Shown: piece by piece, positions 56,301 to 64,000 of the stretch
Layout of the letters: each line of letters begins with the position of its first letter
Numbering within the stretch: position 1 is the stretch's first letter
Assembly: GCF_964340395.1 (NCBI RefSeq)
Contig: NC_135560.1
Coordinates: forward strand, 9,625,098 to 9,689,097
Origin: Glandiceps talaboti
Taxonomy: Eukaryota; Hemichordata; Enteropneusta; Spengelidae
Direction of reading: 5' to 3'
DNA length: 64,000 nt
Made by a program: the position numbers and the translations under genes
Notes under the pieces: model-generated
The model's database searches: none
What the model was told of the DNA's origin: nothing
What the model saw: only the letters and a program-made list of their open reading frames with translations

Positions 56301-59300
56301 TCTGTCAGAAATGATAAACTCATACAGTATTATCAGGAGTCATTTTTCTGGTTGTTGCGTTCACGGTAAGCATTGTCGCGCTGTACTTCGCTCCCTACGA
56401 TTCCAATCGCAGCAATCATCGCTTAACGGTAGATGGATACGGCGATGTAATGCTTTGCGGTTACCGATCCTGTTAAGCCCTGCATTTTTTGTTTGTGGAA
56501 ACATATTTGAGCCTAATTAGCGAAGCCACAAATTGATTAATAGGAAAAAATGGGAATTATGGTTATAGTTTACTAAAAGGAGCTATAGAGAAGCTTGTAC
56601 GTACGTGCCGTGTGAACGCTTTTTTTTTAGCTCAAGACCGGATAAGATCCAGCGAGAGCGACAAATACTGAAAACAAAGAACTCAAACTGCTGTCAACGT
56701 CGCTATAAAAGCTTGACAATTATGACTAAAATGGTATATTTGACTATTATCGGGACAGTTTTGTGCCCGTGTTTGATATGCACCAAAATCGGAGTCGTCA
56801 TGAAAGAAAGCATGGCTGCTTTTAAAGATTTTCGAAACGCTCACAAGCCATTGTTATTGTTCCACGGAGGGCCAGTTGATGAAATGCCGTGAACTTATGA
56901 ATGTTTTCAGACACGAGGCCAGTCGCTACTTTTGTTCTTTTGCTTTAAGGGGTCTACATAATATAGGCTGAGACCATAGCCCATGCTTTCAAAGTCTTTC
57001 CGTGAAAGAGACAAAAACCGCGTCTGCCAACAACAGTCTTAATGGACTAATTTTAGTGCCGGCGTCTGCTGGGCTTACAACGTAAAAAATAAAATACGGT
57101 ACAATCGTATCAGAAATGTAATGTCTTTTAAAGTAAATCTCACAGCCAAGGTCTAATCGGGCTCATTTATCGGTTCCTTCTAAAAACGAACTTGACAATT
57201 TGAAACCTTTGACACGAGACAATGATATTTTCTTCTCCAGTACGTATCAGTGTCACCAAACAGGGAGCTGATCTATCAACCGTTCACCGTCTCTAAAGGT
57301 ATAATACTGAGCTGGGCAGCCCTCTTACAGAAGACATATGTCTCTTTCTTTGCACATTACAGCTGAGCATGTTGTTGTTGTTTACACAAATCAAAATTGC
57401 CCTTATTTTGGCCTGCCATTGCGGTGACATGACACACAAACAGTATATATTGCCAATCTTGTCATTTGCATCTGAGACCAGTTAGCATACATTTTTGTAC
57501 CCATGCCATGACCCTTTAGCATAGTGATCGGGGTTTTTTTTAGACATAGAATATATTTCTTTGCAGCTGTTTTAGCGCAAACCAGCACTTTTCACTCGCT
57601 CGCTGAAAAAGACGACCATATGGTCCGTTTAAGTATTGAAACACAGTACTGTTTTTAGTACTGGGTTATACAATACAAAAGTAATGTCGATAGTGCTATG
57701 AACACATGTCATATATTCCATTGAGTTGCCTGTACAACTATTTTGCAAACGGCCGCTCTGAAGGTGGTGTAACTTAAAACGTAGCGGAAAGAACAGGTCC
57801 CTTCTCTTACCACTGTTAACTGTCGAAAAGGAAATTATACTTAGTAAAATAATACCTTGTATTGATTATTTTCAGATTCATCGGAAAATGTGGAAACTAG
57901 ATGGTTCTAAACTAGAGCTTTTTGTCGTCTGCATACGTGCATACACTTCCTTGGTTCATATATATAGAAAGATATAAGAAATCCCAGCGTCAGTAAAATC
58001 GCAACGAAACAGAATGTTAAATGCGCTGCAATTTTACTGAATTGGGTAAATAAGGGTGTAAAATTTAATAAACTTTAGCGGCTAAGTATTAAAGTATCAT
58101 TCCTCTGGGCCGTTTTAGTCCTGCGGTCGACGTCCTTGATTGGGTAACACTCGCACCCCGAGTCCGCCATCTTGCTTTAGAAATCTTGATTTAATTTACA
58201 CGGTAGCGGACTGGAGTACGCATTTCACTTTCAGACTGATCTAGCGAAAGAGTAGCAACACATTGTGGCCTAGAGAAGCCAACAACGTATAAATTGAATT
58301 AAGGCAGCCACAAAAGAGCAAGAGCATTGACTGTTCTATTTACTACAAGCGCTGAGTGTTCGCAGAAGCCGACCGCACCAATGAATCCAACCAAGTCAGT
58401 TTTATCCATGCATGCAGTGATTAAATCAACGTGAGAAAGAAAGGGGTGGAATCGTGATAAGTAAGCTAGTTGACGGACCAAGAACATCAAACAAATATCG
58501 CAAAAATCATAGCCCAGAAACCTTTTATTTTGAATACTAAAACCCCGTCTCGTTTGGCTGTTTGCTGAAAAGAAAGATAATTTAATGCAGTACGTACGAA
58601 TTCTGGCTGTCCACCATGATCCACAACATCGGTAAGGTGAATTCCCACGAGTAGTGGTTTAGAGAGACAGCCGCCATATTTCCATTGCAAACGTATTACT
58701 ATGTCCATAATGGAGTAACTATCCGTTCGTTGCTGCAGTGATTTTAGTGGCATTTTAAGTAGACATGGACAGAGAATAGTGCGACTTCACTGAGAGATGT
58801 CTATGATGAATAGACAGGTCGGGTATGAGTTCAAAATCGCGATAAATCAAATTGTTTATCAGAAAAAGTATCCCAATATTAGCGATACGAGGAAGCCAGA
58901 TGGTGACTCGGTCTAACCAATCGCTCGGTTTCTGAATAGACCCCCAAACTCTATATAAAATAACATATAATACGCTTTTATAAATTTTGTTTCTTTTTAA
59001 ATGTAGGTCTAACCACATTAGGAAGTTGTTGATGAGTTTATACTCCAGTGCCTTTTGACACTTTCCTTTCACACCAAACAAGATTACGAAAAGAATTCCT
59101 GTGAAAAATGAACTTGTTAAAAAAATCAAAGGTCTCCTTCCCCCCACTTAAACGTTCTTACTGATGTTGTTTTTTAAAAGCGTTTTGATGTTCCCGACTC
59201 CACTTTTACTCCGTTGGTGTAAGACTAATTCAAATGAAACCAATTTCAGCAGCTTGGCTGAGTCATTAATGCTATGAAGAATAGTAGCATCCAAACAAAC

Positions 59301-59332
59301 AGCTTGTCCTGTATCGCATAGGTGTAGACCCG

Positions 59333-59352
59333 AGGTCACAGGTCAGAGGTCC
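59333..59352 (+). promoter_or_regulatory. Triple nuclear-receptor half-site array (perfect DR1 plus a third half-site)
   Basis: Three half-sites in the same orientation with 1-bp spacers: AGGTCA (59333-59338), C, AGGTCA (59340-59345), G, AGGTCC (59347-59352). A perfect AGGTCA-N1-AGGTCA is the classical DR1 bound by COUP-TF, RXR and HNF4 families. It lies about 2.56 kb beyond the NR2F stop codon. Binding or function is inference. Confidence 0.55.
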
Positions 59353-59514
59353 TCCTATGTAATTTACAAAGAACTTTGTTGTAGAGGACAACTTAACAGC
59401 ATTTTTTGACAAGGCAACACGTTCAATGTAGTCTGAACATAAAGTAAAAGGTAGTGAATCATTGAGTGAACATTCACATAAAGGTCGAGGCTTTTTTTTT
59501 AAGGTTGGGAGTAA

Positions 59515-59531
59515 TGACCCAGACCGGGTCA
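59515..59531. promoter_or_regulatory. Everted nuclear-receptor-like repeat (TGACCC-N5-GGGTCA)
   Basis: TGACCC (59515-59520) and GGGTCA (59526-59531) diverge around a 5-base spacer, about 160 bases from the triple half-site array. Both are accepted half-site variants. The near-palindrome may also be chance. Confidence 0.25.
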
Positions 59532-61102
59532 ACCCCTGTCAAGCATTCATTGTCAGATGACACAACATTCAAATAGAGATTGTGGTTTTCGTTACAGAAA
59601 ACACAGATAGAAAGTTTGGCAAACGTTTGAAATCCCCCCCCCCCAAAAAAAAAAAAATCATTCTTAAAATCCGATAAAATCAGTGATGTTGCCTCATCTT
59701 GTCAGGTCTAAGTGTCTAAATTACACAAAAATAGAAAGAAATACACGAGAGAACGAGATGGTTTTCTGGTCGGTTTTGTCACGTGACTGTTTAATTTGTG
59801 TTGATGCATTACAATTATTAAGTCTCAGCTTTTTAATAATCAAACACAATAGACAAATCGATTGGGAAGGTTTGCTTTGAGGGGGAAATTACATATAGCA
59901 ACGATGATAATAACGATAACTTTCATTTAAAACGAGTGTGTCAACAAACTTAGCCACAATCCTTGAAATAGCTAGGCTGTAACATAAAGTTTGCATTCAC
60001 ACTGAACCAAGCATTTGTCATTTTGGCAAAAAACTGCAAAATTCGGTACAAGTACTTAAATCTAATATTATCAATCATAAAAAAGGGGACTTCAAATTGT
60101 TTGTTCCACACATCATTCCTAAATATATATCAATAGCTTTGAACGTGACCGTAATACAAGGAATGTCACAAAAGGTATGAACTTTACCCTCACTTAGAAA
60201 TTCTGTTTGGAAAAAAATTCCTTTAAGAAAATCACAACTAGTCGCCAAGAACTCTAAAAGACAAAAAAGGTGCAAATAAAATATCCTCCTTAAAGAGACT
60301 GAGATAATTTGGAAGTGGTTTTAACCGTATTACGGACTTTAATGTTTTTATTGGGGATCATTGCTGGCATAGCGGCTACTTTACTTACGCGACTCAACAC
60401 ATACGGCCTTGGAGGAAAGAAAAGAAAAACACTCCAGAAGAATGCCTTGAAAAGGTTGGAGAACAACAGATCTTGAGTTTGTGTAGTGAATAGGTTCATA
60501 TTAGCAGTCTAGATAAGGCTCTTAGCTCTGACCCGGGCCAACCTGCGTGACGTTCCTACGGTATCCCAGTTAAGAGTGCATTTCAGCCATAGTTTGAGCG
60601 TACAAGAAGTGTTTCTTTACATAACGCAGGAGAGGATTAGCAGGGTGAACGAATGCAAGGGGAGAAAGACAGAAGGACCAGACCAGATCAAAGAGCAGCT
60701 AAAAGTTTGAACTATTAGTACTCTGAACCAGGCTGCCTGAGTTGGGAAAAAGAAGGGAGGGAGGGGGGGGGAGATGTGCCGTCCCCAACCGCAATCTTAA
60801 TAAAAAAAAGCACATATATATGAAATTAACCACAGCGACCACATTTTGTAATAAATTTTTCAACTGATCTGTTTAATTCAAGTACGCCAAAAAAGTGTCT
60901 TGGACACAGTTGCTAGGCAAGCCAGTATGCATTTTATATAATTGATCACTGAAGGTTTGTGGCAAACACAATGAGAATGAGTACACGGAGTTAAAACGCC
61001 GCCCTATTTGGACAGAGAAACCAACAATCACTTGTACTATTGTACCCATGAAATATATCAATAGATTAGATTAGATTAATAATAATATTATTATCACCAT
61101 TA

Positions 61103-61914
61103 TTTATTATTTTAATTTCTCTAAATCACACATTGGCTTTCAGCCACCAACGAGTCAGTTATTTGTTTGTTTGTTGTTTGTTTCTTTTGTTTGTTTATTT
61201 GTTTACAGTCTTGTGTTGTATATGTTTTTTTTCTGTGATATTAAGTTTTATTTTTGTACACCTATGGAAAATAATATCAAAATTATTAGAAACAAAAATG
61301 TAGTATTTGTTTGTCATGAGAGAGAGAGACAGGCTGGTTTTGAACCAGATAAAAACAGCAAAATTACGGAAGTTACACAATTCTGAAACCTATACTTGAC
61401 TTCATAGACTAATTCTAACATTTACTATATAAGGTTTTTCTCATATATATTTTGACCTTTTGTTTAAAACAAACGCAGTTAAAATCTTCATGTTTCATTT
61501 TCGATGAAATTAACAATACGTAACATAAAACGTAAAAGTACAACTTGTATGTACTTACAGTTTTCTTTTTTTTATGATTTCTTCTTAGAAAAAATATGAC
61601 ACCTTATGGTATTTTTTTATACTTAAAACACTGCTCAAAGCGTGCAACACATAAAACAGTCTAGAATATAACAGTAATAACACTAACAAAGTTGTCGTTT
61701 CAGATTTTCTTCCGAGTCCAAAATATAATAATGTCTCTATCTGTTTTAAAAAAAGACATCCATTAACAACTTGCTTCGTTTCATACCAAACACAACAATG
61801 TAGATTTCTTGTGGCTGTGCAGCCTATATATATTTTTGTTGTTGTTGTTATTGTTGTTGTGGTGGTGGTGGTGTTGTTGTTGTTGGTGCTGGTATCAGTT
61901 CGGTCATCTGCTTT
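61103..61914 (-). other. NR2F: Probable NR2F 3' UTR with candidate poly(A) signals
   Basis: Sequence following the TAG stop on the minus strand. AATAAA hexamers on the minus strand occur at 61247-61252, 61194-61199 and 61103-61108, and an ATTAAA at 61111-61116, about 660 to 810 bases after the stop. Which one is used, if any, cannot be decided from sequence, and COUP-TF 3' UTRs can be longer. A CAA/CCA trinucleotide tract lies at its start. Confidence 0.45.
61836..61892 (-). repeat. CAA/CCA trinucleotide repeat at the start of the 3' UTR
   Basis: On the minus strand this is a CAA-rich tract with a block of four CCA units, beginning about 23 bases after the NR2F stop codon. It would be transcribed in the 3' UTR as a CAA/CCA-rich unstructured segment. 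Confidence 0.8.

Positions 61915-64000
<2,086 letters not shown>

Larger units (their letters stand above)
53346..61102. other. Intergenic region on the 3' side of NR2F
   Basis: Unique sequence without recognised genes. Contains a weak exon-like segment (55202-55293, minus), a homeodomain/POU-like cluster (55048-55070), the triple half-site array (59333-59352) and the everted repeat (59515-59531). Confidence 0.55.

Noticed and set aside
56605-56892. 95-codon plus-strand frame with a signal-peptide-like hydrophobic stretch
   Set aside because: No homology recognised and no promoter or splice evidence.
58160-58172. YY1-like GCCGCCAT / ATGGCGG words (also near 4138, 30662, 47790, 58670)
   Set aside because: About three occurrences of such a 7-mer are expected by chance on two strands, so five is not convincing enrichment.
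58755-59147. 130-codon minus-strand frame with hydrophobic segments
   Set aside because: No recognisable domain. One or two frames of this length are expected by chance in 64 kb of AT-rich DNA.

Overview
This is animal nuclear DNA: AT-rich, dominated by intergenic sequence, and carrying spliceosomal signals, transposon remnants and very long tetranucleotide microsatellites. No bacterial-style gene packing is present. The only coding sequence I can identify with confidence is the last coding exon of a COUP-TF (NR2F / seven-up) orphan nuclear receptor on the minus strand (61915-62189). It has a clean splice acceptor at 62190-62191, and the intron upstream of it runs to the right edge of the window. 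The near vertebrate-like C-terminus (ending NWPYMAIQ) together with the repeat style suggests a marine invertebrate, perhaps a deuterostome such as a hemichordate, echinoderm or amphioxus. The species is an inference and remains uncertain.

Layout. 1-9270: unique AT-rich sequence with a GACA/GA microsatellite, a degenerate tandem repeat (1869-2144), a large palindromic foldback element centred near 3075, a 98-bp duplication (6478-6681), a core-repeat element (about 7180-7545) and a 75-bp minisatellite (7551-7850). 9271-9991: a 720-bp compound CATA/CAGA/CA array. 10225-11973: a DNA transposon with 46-bp terminal inverted repeats and a TAA target duplication. 14816-15838: a 31-bp minisatellite split by a likely retroposon tail and a (GACT)n tract. 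16573-17475: a long inverted repeat carrying a microsatellite in each arm. 20751-21268: a 43-bp tandem array. 21269-41230: mostly unique sequence without recognisable genes. 41234-53345: several large microsatellites, including a roughly 980-bp GTAT array with higher-order structure. 53346-61900: unique sequence leading into the 3' side of the NR2F gene.

Functionally the window reads as the 3' gene desert of a COUP-TF locus. The most interesting regulatory observation is a run of three AGGTCA-type half-sites with 1-bp spacing (59333-59352), about 2.6 kb past the COUP-TF stop codon. This is a layout that COUP-TF, RXR and HNF4 proteins are known to bind. A perfect DR4 (21962-21977) and two DR1-like sites (6297-6309, 25907-25919) lie farther away. 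The most interesting mobile-DNA observation is a repeat family with 137-151 bp core repeats, one copy of which has microsatellite-bearing inverted arms.
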